From: Sindora glabra
Taxonomy: Eukaryota > Streptophyta > Magnoliopsida > Fabales > Fabaceae
DNA: 64,000 nt
Direction of reading: 5' to 3'
Assembly: GCA_020226215.1 (NCBI GenBank)
Contig: CM035228.1
Span: 65,321,989 to 65,385,988 of the forward strand
Positions within the stretch are counted from its first letter, which is position 1. Every line of letters begins with the position of its first letter. Both the position numbers and the translations under genes were made by a program. This document shows, piece after piece, positions 24,950 through 37,544 of the stretch. The notes beneath the pieces were generated by a model. That model was not told the DNA's origin. It was given only the letters and a program-made list of their open reading frames with translations, and ran no database searches.

Positions 24950-25300
24950 CTATTATATCCCTCATATTTTATAATTAATACTATTGATATCTTATTTTTA
25001 CTTTTATTATAATTATCTATCCCTTTTTTACACAAAATACTAAAATAAATGATAAAAAATATAATAAAAAATTATATATATATATTTAACATTGCTAAGG
25101 TGATATTTAATAATTAAATTCAATATTTTTTTATTTACTTTAACATTACAAATGAATAGAAGGGCAAATAATTATAATAAAAATAAAAATAAAAATAAAG
25201 AATTAATAATATTAATTGTGAAAATTAAAGAAAAAATAATTATTACCTTTATAAATAAAAAATTAAATATTATATTTATTCTTAATATCTTTATTATTAT
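24950..25300. repeat. Dispersed repeat, partner at 31070-31400
   Basis: Shared stretches with 31070-31400 in the same orientation include TTATAATTATC/TCATCCCT, AAATAAATGAT, AGCAATTAAATTCAATATTT-like sequence, and ACCTTTATAAATAAA. No coding content. The plus-strand open frame at 25152-25382 is Lys/Ile/Asn-rich, as expected of AT-rich DNA. Confidence 0.65.
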
Positions 25301-25611
25301 ATTATATTATATTTTGTTTAAGGAGATCGATGAATTAATTCAAAATGGCGGCAATTATGAACATGGCCGATTTTATGGCTGAGTTCACCATTGGCGTGGA
25401 AAGTGTCTATCATTGCACATCCATAAAATTAGCAAATGGATCGGACCACTATTATGGATTTATTCAATCATCACCGCAACTTCTGGGGGACGTCCCCAAC
25501 AAAACTGTTCAGAATTTCTTTTGTTTCTAGTTTCTTACACGTTTCAACGTGTGTGCGTAAAAACTAAAAAGTAAAATGACATTACAGAAACAAAAATAGG
25601 GTTATGGCCAT
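25300..25611. repeat. Duplicated segment, copy 1
   Basis: Repeated at about 26050-26385. Shared stretches include ATTATGAACATGGCCGATTT (second copy CTTATGAACATGGCCGATTT), ATTATGGATTTATTCA, and TGTTTCTAGTTTC. An open frame at 25345-25530 overlaps it, but the second copy has indels that are not multiples of three across the same region, so I do not call a gene. Confidence 0.75.
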
Positions 25612-25840
25612 CGTAGCTTTTAGAATTACGCTTAAAATTCAGCACATATTTTTTTATTTATTATAATTTTAATTTTTAATAAAATTTTATAAAATAATAT
25701 TAATTAAAAATATTTATAATATATTTAAAAATTAAATTATTAATTAATATTATTTATAAAATTTTCTTAAAAATCGAAACTAATAATAAATGAAAAATAT
25801 TTTCTAAATTTTAAGTATAATCTTTAAGATAATAGTTAAC
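25612..25840. mobile_element. Foldback/MITE-like element with ~90-bp inverted arms
   Basis: The left arm runs from about 25620 to 25710. The right arm (25740-25830) read on the minus strand gives the same order of blocks: CTTAAAATT, ATATTTTT-ATTTATTAT, AATTTTATAA, ATAATATTAATTAA. The arms are separated by about 30 bp. No coding capacity; I could not settle the exact ends or target duplication. Confidence 0.65.
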
Positions 25841-25884
25841 ATTTGCCATAAAAATTATATAATAATAAATTCTAAATTTTTAAT

Positions 25885-26385
25885 ATCGAATACACATAAT
25901 ATCTCATAATTAAATTTAAAATGCGGAGGGTGTAAAATTTTTATTTATTAGAAATATTCTATGTCCTCATAGAAAGTCTGTTCAGTAGCCGAACTTTCGA
26001 AGGCCGTGTTAAGCAAGATTAGTTGCCATTTGAATCCAAATTGGCTTCCTTTATTTTTTCTATTATTATATTATATTTTATTTATGGAGATGGATGAATT
26101 AACTTAAAATGACAGCACTTATGAACATGGCCGATTTTAGTCATTTTACGACTGAGTCCACCGTTCGCATGAAAAGAAAATTCTATCATTTCTCATCCAT
26201 ATAATTAGCAAGTGGATTTGACCGATATTATGGATTTATTCATTCATCGCATGCAACTCCCAGCGAATGTCACCAATATAACAGTTCAGAATTACTCGGT
26301 CATTTTTGTTTCTAGTTTCCATCTCATTTCAATGTGCACGCACGTCAAAGTCAAATGGCATCACAGCAACAAAAATATAGAGTAA
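25885..26385. repeat. Second copy of the duplicated segment (empty-site copy)
   Basis: 25885-26053 matches 19845-20019, and 26050-26385 matches 25300-25611. Here the two parts are adjacent, whereas in the other copy they are separated by the copia element and by the 24950-25300 repeat. Confidence 0.75.
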
Positions 26386-26912
26386 CAAATTCTAAATTTT
26401 TAATATAAAATATTATTTGTCTCAACTACGGAAATAACAGCGCATGCTATTGAGGGGAACTAGGTAAGATTGAATAGTGACTAACTACCATTTTCAAATA
26501 AATAAAAATAAAAATAAAATTTATTTTATTTTAGATTTTCTTAAAATAATGCTTAGATATAAGTTAAAGAAAGTTTTATTTTGTTTCATTTGTAATTTCT
26601 ATTTTATTATTGACATTTCTGCCATTATAAATTTTAATATTAGTTCAATTCATTATAATTACAATTTCTATTAAAAATAAGTATTCATTTCATTTAATAT
26701 GAGAGATATGTTATATTAAAACTTTATCCTTATTTGAACATTTTATTTATTATGGTAAGATTAAATTTTATTTTTTCGTATTTTAAGATGTTTCATATAA
26801 AATAATTTATTTGTACAGAATTGAAATTATTTTATTGATATGATTGGATTTAATTATAAAAAAATTGATTCTAAAAAAATAGAAAACTCTATAGTCAAAT
26901 TTAGAGGAAACT
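26386..26912. other. AT-rich stretch without a gene
   Basis: The plus-strand open frame at 26477-26674 is Asn/Ile/Phe/Tyr-rich and has no recognisable motif. Confidence 0.5.
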
Positions 26913-27104
26913 ACCAAATTGATATTTAAAATATTTTTTTACATTAATTTAGTATCAATGTCAAAAATTTCAATACTAATTTGATTTTTTGTAAGATTTT
27001 TTGATACTAAATTAATATAGAAAATGTTTGAGTACTAATTTCAGGTGTAATTTTGAAATTGATACTAAATTAATGTAAAAAAAATTTTCAATACTAATTT
27101 AGGA
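26913..27104. mobile_element. Small foldback repeat
   Basis: The left arm at about 26913-26970 and the right arm at about 27045-27104 are inverted copies. Both read TTTTTTTACATTAATTTAGT when compared on opposite strands, with further matching sequence on either side (arms ~58 bp, loop ~75 bp). MITE-like in size, with no coding sequence. Confidence 0.65.
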
Positions 27105-27409
27105 TTAACCTAATTTTTTACGTAGTAATTTGATGGTTTTTTCTTGAAATTTAATATGTAACTTTAATCGACTCAAATTTTAACTCCGTAATTTGTTTGT
27201 AATACTTAGTAAGTGGGACATGATTTATGACACTACTATTTTATATTTTAAAAAGTAAAAAAAAAACTGAAAGGAAAGTAGTATTTGAAAAAAAGATTGA
27301 CCTAAAAGATCATATAATTAAAAAAAATATAACAAGATAACATCTAATTAAAAACATAATTTATTTCTTTTTATTTTATATCTCTTACTGTATTACATAC
27401 AGCTTAATT
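27105..27409. other. AT-rich stretch, nothing recognised
   Basis: No gene or distinct repeat recognised. Confidence 0.5.
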
Positions 27410-28640
27410 TCATAGAATTGATCTTGTTATAGGATTTAGATTGATTTTCAAATGTTTTAAAATTATTTGATTGATATTGGATTTTTATACTATTTCATAT
27501 TTTTAGCTATATCTTAAGTTTTAGATTTTGAATTTAGTTGATCTTCATATTGTTGAAAAGATTAAAGGAATCTTTATAATTTTTATGCTTTGTTCAAAGT
27601 CTAATTTGAACATTTAGAAGGTCGAATTTAATCAAGAATTTGATACTCTACTTATATCTAAGTTGATTCAATTTTAGTTTTTAGGCTATATCTAAAGTTT
27701 CAAAAGTGTAATTAAGATAAAATTAGCACAAAAAGTTTCCTAAAACCTTTAGAATTTAATGAAAATATATAATATTAGTGGTCTTAAATTGGCTGGAAGT
27801 TAAACTTATAGGATTTTATTATAGTAATTATTATACTATATTATTGTGTGAAAATTAGATTTTAAGCTTCTAAAATTAGTAAGATCCCATTCTTTGTAAC
27901 CTGAGGAGGTATTATCTTATCCATTATGTTTAGTCCCATAGGAAAATCAAAGATAGGGTTTTATGTCTTCAAAGGTAAGAACATAACACTTCTACATAAC
28001 TCTAGATAGCAACTTGTCTCTTTTTAAAGTTTTTTTTCTCTAACCATGGAAGGCTAAATTTCTAATTAATACATGAAATTTGAGGCTCATCTCTACTTGA
28101 ATTATGAGATCCTGTGCTATAATATTAACTTTTTCTAATTGATTTTCTTCTTTCTCTCATGCTTTATGCTTATTACTTAGAGTTGTATGAGTTAAATGGT
28201 AATTTGGTATAATTTATATTCAATCTTATGACTTTTGATGTTTATCTATTTTTATATTGAATTATAATTGGTTAATCACTATTTTTCATGTGGGAATAGA
28301 GGGTTAAAAGATTAAATCAAAGATTTTTGATTTAATAATCTAATGTTGAATTCTATTTTTAAATCAATTTTAATATAACATTACAAATTATAATAGTTCC
28401 TTAATTCTGTTAATTTTAATTGATCAAATTCTATATGGTTATCTAGCATAGAATTCATGTAATTCTAGATTGAAAAATCAATTAATTATCAAGTATACTT
28501 AATTTGTGATTAATTTACACAAGAGCTCTCAAATCCTTGGATCAATTGTTCTACTATATTATTTCTTTCTTTTTGTGTTAGTTTTATATTTTGTTTTGTT
28601 AGTACATTTTACTTAAATTTCAGAACAAACCCTTCTATTT
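27410..28640 (+). repeat. Dispersed repeat, partner at 62650-63960
   Basis: The same order of short conserved blocks is found in both places over more than 1 kb: TTTTATACTATTTCA, GGCTATATCT, CTTCAAAGG-AAGAACA, ATGGAAGGCTAAATTTCTA, TTATGA-ATCCT, AATCCTTGGAT. Non-coding. The position of the AATCCTTGGAT block near the end recalls the LTR or leader region of some plant LTR retrotransposons, but I could not assign a family. Confidence 0.7.
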
Positions 28641-28840
28641 AGTTCTATTTGCATTTAGTTAGTTTTACTTTGTATTTGCATATTTACATTCTATTTTATT
28701 TTGCATTCTATTTATAACTATAGTTAGTAAATCATTATAAAAGTATATCAAGTGGATCACTAAGGTTTTGACATAGTTTGTTACCTTATATAGAAAATTT
28801 TTATTACTAAGAATATCTAATTTTGAATATGTTGCAATAC

Positions 28841-29474
28841 ATGTATCATTAGGTCATGGCTTGTTCATTAATGATGTGATCTAAGTGTAACTCTAATAGT
28901 ACTAAGACACCTTTTACTAGTAAGCATCTAATATATGCATAACAAAATTTTTTCACAATACAATGGGAATATTCTTGTGTATATTTGAAACAATTTCTAT
29001 AAGGCTCAATTTAGAAAGTCTGTTAATAAATTAATTAATAATTGATACATTATTGATTATATTAGAAGTATTTGACTAAATTAATTGTTAAAATATTGGA
29101 AAAATATAAAATTATATAAAAAGCACATTAATATATAAATTAAACTAAGGAAAAAATGTATCATTAGGTTATGGCTTGTTCATTAATGATGTAATCTAAG
29201 TGTAACTCTAATAGTACTAAGACACCTTTTACTAGTAAGCTATCTAATATATGCATAACAAAATTTTTCACAATACAAAATATGGAATATTCTTGTGTAT
29301 ATTTGAAATAATTTCCATAAGGCTTAATTTAGAAAGTCTGTTGATAAATTAATTAATAATTGATACATTATTGATTATATTAGAAGTATTTGACTAAATT
29401 AATTGTTAAAATATTGGAAAAATATAAAATTATATAAAAAGCACATTAATATATAAATTAAACTAAGGAAAAAA
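28841..29474. repeat. 316-bp tandem duplication
   Basis: Copy 1 is 28841-29156 and copy 2 is 29157-29474. The copies are nearly identical apart from a few substitutions and small indels, so this is a recent duplication compared with the other repeats here. No coding content. Copy 2 ends where the inverted-repeat element at 29467 begins. Confidence 0.95.
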
Positions 29475-30730
29475 TGCATTTTGCCTACTTGTGGCATGAT
29501 CATATAGGCAAGCTACCCATCTATAGTTAAAATGTCAAAAAGTCATTTGTGATTTGTACTTATTAGCACTTTGTTTCACATATGCTATTTTCTCATTCAA
29601 ATTAATAGAATTAATCAATCATGTGTATGTCACATATAAGAAAGATGTTGAAGGGTAGTGGTTTTAGAAAAAAATTCACATCCAGTTATTGGGATACATT
29701 GATTTCTACAATATTTGATTCTTATGTCATTAACAAATTAAAAAAATAACACAAAAAAAACATAATTCAAAGAATTCAACCATTCGTTATCATTACAAAG
29801 AATTGCTTTGATTGCAAAATCATCAATTCTAGTTGATTTCTACTTTACCCATGTCACCATCTTCTTTGCCTCCTTATTTACTCTCTCTTCCTCTGCAATG
29901 CCTTCTTTAGCCTTCTCCCTTATTCTTTCATAAAAATATATGCTTAGATCAAATAAGATTTCATCATTTTTGGTCCATTCAATGTGGTTGGAACCTAAAA
30001 CTTTATTGTTTTTGCTCTTATGCAGGTTACATGCAAAGAAGATGTGGAAACATATTGATTTAAAGAAATGGCCTAATTATAGCCTGATAGAAGTAAAAGG
30101 AAATTATAAAAAATTCGCCATGAATGATCTTTCCAATTTAAAGTTTGAAGAGATCAAAAACTTACTTGGAACATTGAAGTTTTCTATCTTTGCAATTTTC
30201 AACTAGAATATAACCTAGTCCCTTCTATAATGATTGGTGTTATGACTTATGTGCATGAAAAAAAGTTAGCTCATAATAGGAGACTCTTACTTTGTGAAAG
30301 TGTGTTGTCTTCCATCTTACAAGATGAAGTCACTATTTTATATAATTTTTTCCTATCATACTTATACACTCTATTGAGTCTCTTCACATATTTCTAATCA
30401 AATATATTAAATTTGAAATTCATTGATCAATCAAATTTATGCAAAACAATGATGAAATTCTACTCTTGAACTATGTAGGAGCCATCAAACAAATATGTGA
30501 ATCTTAGGATTGATAATTAGGTGAAAAATTAGGGTGAATATGATTAATAATAGTATTTTAACGTGTAACCTACACATGATAGATTAATTTTGTTAATTTA
30601 ATTGAAAAAATAGCACAAGTGGGTGAAATATTGATAATGCAAACTATAGGTAGATTCTTCTTCACATTTTAAATCACATGTATGTAGGTTGCTAACAAGG
30701 TTATACTATAGGTGGGCAAAGTATATTTTT
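29467..30730. mobile_element. Probable MULE-like non-autonomous element
   Basis: The left end reads GGAAAAAATGCATTTTGCCT. The right end on the minus strand reads AAAAATATACTTTGCCCACC. Matching continues for about 60 bp inward, including CTATAG and TTAAAATGT blocks, so the terminal repeats are long as in Mutator-like elements. The flanks TTAAACTAA (29458-29466) and TTAAATCAA (30731-30739) agree at 7 of 9 bases, consistent with a decayed 9-bp target duplication. The interior open frame at 29940-30206 (88 codons) resembles no transposase I know. Confidence 0.5.
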
Positions 30731-31069
30731 TTAAATCAATTAATATTTATTTTAAGATTAAATTATATTAATAAAATTAAAATATTTAAAATAAGTATAT
30801 AATTATCCAAAATTTAATTAATTATATTGTAAGAAATTATATAATTATTTTTTATTTAGTTATTATTTAAAATAATAATATAATTACCTAAAATTTTAAT
30901 AATTATATTTCATAACATCACTTATTTATTTATTTACACACTTATTTTTTATTTATTTTTATATTAAATTATGAGTATAAATCAAATATTTATCTACATT
31001 ATTAGAATATAGACTATCATTTAATTAAAAGAATAGAGATAAATTTTGAAAAAAAAATTAAAAAAAGGG

Positions 31070-31400
31070 CGGTCACTATTATATTCTTCAAAATTTTCTA
31101 ATTAATACTGTTAATTTCTTATTTTTATTTTTATTATAATTATTCATCCCTGCCTTCACACATAGTATTAAAATAAATGATATAAAAAGAATACAATAGA
31201 AAAGCATGTATTTGACTGCCAAAGCAAGATTTAGCAATTAAATTCAATATTTATTTTAACAATGTAAGTGATTGAATGGATGGATTGTTATGACAAAAAT
31301 AAAAATATAGGACCAATAGTATTATTAATTATAAAATTTGAAGGAATATAATATATAGTCACGACCTTTATAAATAAAGAATTAATGTTGTATTTACTCC
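31070..31400. repeat. Dispersed repeat, partner of 24950-25300
   Basis: See the partner entry; same orientation, diverged. Confidence 0.65.
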
Positions 31401-32384
31401 TAAAAGATTTAAGACAAAATTAATAATTTTATCCCTGATATTCTTTATCCCTAAATAATAGTTTATATATATAATTTTGTCTTTCAATCATATTATTAGG
31501 GATAAATTAAATTATTTGTAAAAAAAATAAAATTATATATATGGGTTATTATTTAAAAATAAAAGTATAATTTCATATAATTTAAAGTACACTTTTATTA
31601 CAATTTTAGATATGGAGTTGCTAATTTTTCAAAACATAATTACATGTTTCTTATGTAAACAATATATATGTAAATGTAGAATTAGTACCAGTATATTCAT
31701 AAATTATCAATTTAAATTTTTTAATATTGTGATAAGAAGTTTTTTTTTAATGTGATAAGAAAGTTTTAATCAGATATTCAATTAAACTTTTAGTTCGCAA
31801 TTATTGGGCCAATCAAGGAACATTTTCACATGGTGCTATTATCACGAGTGGATAATGGATAGGTTCGAATGCAAGTCAAGTTAATCTGTGAATAGCTCGT
31901 AATTTAACGTGAATTTTAGTTTGATAAATCAAGCTTATTAGATAAATAAATTATACATAAATTAAATTATTTTACTCATATTTTAAATGCATCAAGTTTG
32001 AACACTATTTTACATAAAAAAATTGGTATGCTATATAAATATATAAAATAAGAAAATGGATATGTATAAACATATACATTATCAAAAAGACATAACAACA
32101 TTTATTCTAAAATATAAAATATTATATATTTATATTACTATGATATTAATTCAATATTTTTACAAATATTTCAAATATTAATTTAATTAAGAATATAAAA
32201 AAATTAGATTGGCAATATTGTTTGATAATTTTTTATTTACAGGATTTATCACAAGAGGGAAAATTAAAGAGCAAAAATTTAATAAATAATTTATTAATTT
32301 TACTTTTATAAGTCAAATGATTAAGTAAATAAATTTTACTTGAAATTTATTTCAGTCAAACAATTTATTAAATTTTCTTTTATA
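31401..32384. other. AT-rich stretch without a gene
   Basis: No open frame with recognisable content. A GAGCGAAT-poor stretch of poly-T and TAAATAAA-like words only. Confidence 0.45.
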
Positions 32385-33090
32385 AGTTAAAGACTTTAAA
32401 TTTGATTCATTATCAGTATAAAATATTTTACACTATTAATAAATAAGAAAAAGATACTTAATTAAAAAAGAAATAATAATTAAGAATTTTTAATAGAGGT
32501 ATAAAAATTTTAACAATTTTTTATTTGTATAGCAACATATGCATATATGATGGATGTAAAATTAATTTATACTAATAATGAATTAAATTTAAATTTTAAG
32601 TTAAATAATTAAAGATAAGGTTCACTTCTCATTTGTGATTGCTAAACGAGACTTATAATTATTTATAGGTAAATTAATAAAGTTATGAGCACCAATTAAA
32701 AAAATGAAAAATTTTAGACTAATTAATCTTTTAAAATTTAGCTATGATCACAATGTAATTTAATATTTAAAGACAAATTATTATTTATGTTTCATTAGAT
32801 ATGCTTACAATAATAACAACAACAACATCTACGACTACAATAACAACAGCTACTACTATTTTATCAAAAAAAAATTATAATATTAAAGATTTAAATTTAA
32901 TTTATTATTAATATAAAATAGCTTTATAGTATAATCCACATATATGTTTACCTATTAATAAAATTTATTAAAATATTTTCACTATTAGTAAAAATTATTA
33001 AATTTTTAATGACATAATTTTCTTGTTTATTAATAGTGTAAAAAATATATTAATAGTACATTAAATTTAAATATAATAATAAATTTAGTC
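32385..33090. repeat. Inverted-repeat element with TTTTACACTATTAATAAA arms
   Basis: The left arm (about 32400-32470) contains TTTTACACTATTAATAAA. The right arm (about 33020-33080) holds its inverse and further flanking matches such as AATTTAA blocks. A direct copy of the left half occurs at 18950-19160. The centre has a CAACAACA/TACTACTA-type simple stretch at about 32815-32865. Non-coding; MITE-like origin is an inference. Confidence 0.5.
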
Positions 33091-33810
33091 ATTTATATAT
33101 TGTTTATTCTATGTTGTTTAAGTTAGTAAAGATATCTATTTTTGTAAGTATTTTAAACTATTAAATTATGAAGAAAATATTTAATTATTATAGTTGATTT
33201 GAGTTGATTTGAATTCTTAGTGAATTTGATCTAAAAAATTATCTTGAATCAAGTTTGAATTGAGTTATAAGTTAGAGAAATTAAAAGTGAATTGAATTTG
33301 AGTTAAGATCAACTTAGCGCAACTTGACTCTTTGTCATTCCAATATTTTTTATTTTTAAAAAAATATTTTTAAATTTTATAAAAAAATAAAATAAAGTAT
33401 GACCAATGGATTAAATGAGTAAATATTTTATTTAATTATAAAATTATCATAAAAAATAAGTTATAAAAATATGTGGAAGTTATTTTATGAGTTCATTTTT
33501 AAGTTATATATTTATAATTATAATTTATAAAAATAATTATTAAATAAGAATTTTAATTATAAAATATAAAATAAAAAATTATTTTTAAAAATAATAAATA
33601 AATGAATTTAAAAATTTTATTCATTTTATTATATTTAATTATGTTGTGAAAATTGCATGCATTTCCACTCCTTGCTTCCTAACAAAAAACGAAAGGGTCA
33701 AATAACATTTTTTTTCTTTCAGATCAATAGGGCAAAAGCCTGAACAAAAGACAAACTAACAAGAAGTTATTTTAAGGCTAAAAATTTCACTAATATTAAC
33801 CAATAAGATA
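33091..33810. other. AT-rich stretch without a gene
   Basis: A GATTTGAGTTGATTTGAATT-type stretch near 33195-33310 is the only feature; it looks like decayed repeat. Confidence 0.45.
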
Positions 33811-34141
33811 GCATTTAGTTCATGAGATCTTACATTCTCAGGAAAATGTACATTCCTAAGAATGTGATTCCTAAGAATTTAATTAATGGGAATATAACAT
33901 TTCTATGTTTGATTCACTATAAATTTTTTTGAAAATATTTTAATATCACATTCCCATTCTATGAGAATTTGAAATACCCACCTCCCCCTATAGGAATATT
34001 TTGGGAGAATGTTGAGCCAAAAAGATTTTTGAGAATGTGATATTCTTGGGTATTTTTTTTCAAATCGTGAACCAAACATGAGAATGTGATATTCTTTTAA
34101 AATATTCCCAGGTTTAGGCAAAACATTCTGCGAACCAAACG
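33811..34141. mobile_element. MITE-like element with long inverted repeats
   Basis: The left end GCATTTAGTTCATGAGAT corresponds to the inverse of the right end (minus strand ACGTTTGGTTCGCAGAAT), the GTTTGGTTC type common at plant MITE ends. Internal inverted blocks agree too: AACATTTCTATGTTTGATTC at about 33897-33916 and CACATTCTCATGTTTGGTTC on the minus strand near 34070-34095. The open frame at 33903-34121 simply reads through the repeat. No clear target duplication. Confidence 0.55.
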
Positions 34142-35790
34142 TTACTTAAAAGGTATCGTACTTCAGCAAAATAAGTTATGCTTCGATAGGAGGTTCTTTC
34201 CAAATGATGAAATATTCGATACTAAGGGATATCGTAATTTATTAATCAACTAGCTTTAAGGGGATTACTAAATTAGCTAGATTAAATATACTTATAAGAA
34301 AAACATATTTAATAAATGCTTATTTACTACTATAATCCATGAAGAAGAAACAAGATGTTCTAATAGGCAAAAAACTCATAACCTAAGCTAGAGCTACTTG
34401 GCTAGAGCAAATATGGAGCTTTGAAATTTAAAGAGACAAAAAGCACTAAAAAACAAAACCCATAAATAATACTTCTATCATCAATTCATTATGTATTAAT
34501 GTTAATTCTTAGGAGTCAAGCATAAATTAATACCCATTAAATCAATATATACTTGGGCACTCTAAAATATGCACGATAGCACCTCTATGCACTCACAATA
34601 TGTACAAACATGTATTAGTACTTAAAAGTAGTCAAAAGGGCAGTATATTAATTTAAAAGAAAAAGGATAAAATAAAGATACAATTAGCAATTAACACATA
34701 GAAGTGGACTTCCACACTTTATTGACTACCACTTCTCTATCTCACATACTAAATTCAAGCATTCACACAACATGAAATAAAAGGAGCAATCTTGGAATTA
34801 ATTGAAATAATAAAAATAAAAATAAAAATTCATCCAATATAATCAGAAAACTTTCTTATAATGATATAATATAATGCAATTATATTGATAACAAAAACAG
34901 AGGGAAAAAGAAAAAAAATGATGAAGCACAAATGATATTAATTGAAAAATTCGAACTTTCCCTTATCATTTCCAATGTTACAATCCAAATAATTGACCAG
35001 AGAGACGCTCCATATTTTGTTTCAAATTTGTTCATACCTATTCATTAATACTCTGAGATTCTTATCATGAAATAAAAGATCACTTAAGAAAACATGCAAA
35101 AATTTAAAGAGAAGCAAAAAATTGAATACAAAATACATAAGCTACCCATCAAAATGCCAAAAAACAAAGCTCAAAAATAAAAAATCATGTAAACTTCCAT
35201 CATCTTACAATCACAAATGTAAAACTTATACTTAAAGCAATAGAAACAAAACCTTTCCATTTTGTTATTGCTCCAAGTAGTAGTATATTAGTAGAATTTA
35301 TCTAGCAATTGTCCAAAGCAATTATTGAAATGAAAGATGCCGTTCATTTGAAAAAGTAGCTCAAATCATAAAAGCATAGCAGAGCAAACATTAGCCTCTG
35401 TTCTTCAGCTGACATCTTTAATGGAAGAAGGCAAATATCTTCAAACATCTATTGAGTGAGAAAATTTTAATATATTAATGGCACCATAAATTGAGATCAA
35501 ATATCTATTTAGGACACTTTAATTTTAAAAAAAAGTAACTCTAAGAAAGAAATACTACTGTGGGTAGCCTTTTTTTTCTTCTTAATTTAGCCTATGTAAA
35601 AATAAGGCTAACAAATTAGCTTATTAATTTCTGCAGAGGCTAGCTTGTTTTTTATGGGAGGAACAAGCCTATTATTAATGACAACAAGCTAACAACCAAT
35701 ATTACATATAGCTTAGGTGGAAATTGAAAAATTGCAAGGTCTAACAGCTTGACACATAATAGAAAATAATAATATAAAATGAAAAAGAGA
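34142..35790. other. Gene-free stretch
   Basis: No open frame of note and no recognised repeat. Slightly less AT-rich than its flanks around 35,320-35,450. It could contain old intron or UTR sequence, but nothing identifies a gene. Confidence 0.45.
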
Positions 35791-36594
35791 GAGATTATTT
35801 TAAATGTATAGATAGGATAAATAGGATAGGATAATTAAAAACTACAATTAAATTTAAAATTTAAATTATTTAAAATATTTTTGTAATAATTCTATATTGC
35901 ATCTATACTACTTAATGATATTAGTATGTTATATTTATACTATTCAATGATATTATTATCTAAATTATAAATAATAAAAGTGAACACAAAAAATATACAA
36001 GAAAATACATAAAAGAAAATGAAATAATGCATGAGTTAGAAAGTATTAACAAATTTTTAATTGTTGTATGTTTAATTTAAAATATGACATTTAAAAATTG
36101 ATATGAACATAATATTGATAAAATATTAAAAAGTAAATTTGATTAAAATTTTTAGTTACTTTCATTAAATAGTATAATACACAATTAATTATTTTATTTA
36201 ATATCTTTTATATTAAAATTTTAACTTATTTAAAATATATTTATAGTGAAATTAAACATATCATGATATATTTATACTATTTTGTAACATTAACATCTAA
36301 ATTATAAATAATAGTGGATATACAAGGAGAAAAAATTATAATAGAAAAAATGAAAATAAAAAAATGAGTAAGTTGTAAAGTAATATAAAAATAAAAAATA
36401 AAATATGTAGTTAAATAATTTAATTAAATTAAATATTTAATTTATTTTAAGTAATTTTATATCAAAAGCAAAATATGTACTGCTCAGTAATATTTTATTT
36501 ATTTGAATTTTATACATTTTGATTAAATAATATGACATACAATTAATACATTTTATATTAAAATTTTAACTTATCTAAAATATATTTATAACAC

Positions 36595-36662
<68 letters not shown>

Positions 36663-37100
36663 GTATATACTATTTTATGATATTAACACATAAAATTTAA
36701 ATAATAGTTAATGTGAAAAGAGGAGAGAAGAAAAAATTATGGTAAAATAATAAAATAAAAGAAATAATGATTAAATTGTAAAGTAATATTAAAGTAAAAA
36801 ATAGAATATATAATTAAGTAATTTAATTTAATGAAATATTTTAATTTATTTTAATTTTTTATAATAAAAATAAAATATAAAAATTAGTGATTTGTAAATA
36901 GTAACTTTAAATAAAAAAAGAGAAAAGAAGAAACATATGCAATGAAATAAATAAAAAATGATAGAAATAATAGGTGAGTTGTAAAAGATAAAATAGAATA
37001 TGCAATTTGGAAATTTAATTAAATATAAATTTTAAACTATATAAAATATTTTTATAATAAAAATAAAATATAAGAAAAAAATTAGGTTGGTACCGTTTAT
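35790..37100. repeat. Second block of the AT-rich repeat family
   Basis: Units with CTATACTACTTAATGATATTA...TCTAAATTATAAATAATA followed by AAAGAAATAAT-TGAGTTGTAAAGTA recur near 35900, 36260, 36660 and 36890. They are the same family as 6650-8460, diverged and irregularly spaced. Confidence 0.65.
36599..36663. repeat. (AT)n with adjoining (GTAT)n microsatellite
   Basis: About 50 bp of alternating AT followed by GTATGTATGTATGTAT, inside the AT-rich repeat family. Confidence 0.95.
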
Positions 37101-37544
37101 TGTAATTTATTATAATGAGATATCACATGTCTACTTTCTTTTATCTAATTATAATCAAGTATAGAAACTTATCACAATGTCCAAAAAATAAAATGAAATA
37201 CTTACAACGCGTTTTGAAAAAATTAAAAGTACTGAGAAAAAAATCTCTTTTGTCACATATTAAAATTAGAGAATTTTTAATTTTATAAAAATAAAAATAA
37301 AAGATTAAAACTTATAAGAATTAAAATGGAGAATTTTTAACTTTATAAAAATTAAATTAGTTTAAAATTTTAATTATTAATAAAATTAATAAAAATTCAA
37401 TTTTTAGGGATTAAAATAAATTTTTAATTAAGATAAAAATAAAAATAAATAAGAATTTGGAAGCATATAACGTTATATAGAATCAGAAAATAGTTTTTTT
37501 CTTTTGCTCGTTTTTAAAAAAAAATTATGATATATGAATTACTA

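Noticed and set aside
25345..25530. Plus-strand frame starting MAAIMNMADF as a possible small gene
   Set aside because: The duplicate at about 26.1 kb carries indels that break the frame, and no family is recognised.
33903..34121. 72-codon minus-strand frame
   Set aside because: Reads across the inverted-repeat element at 33811-34141.
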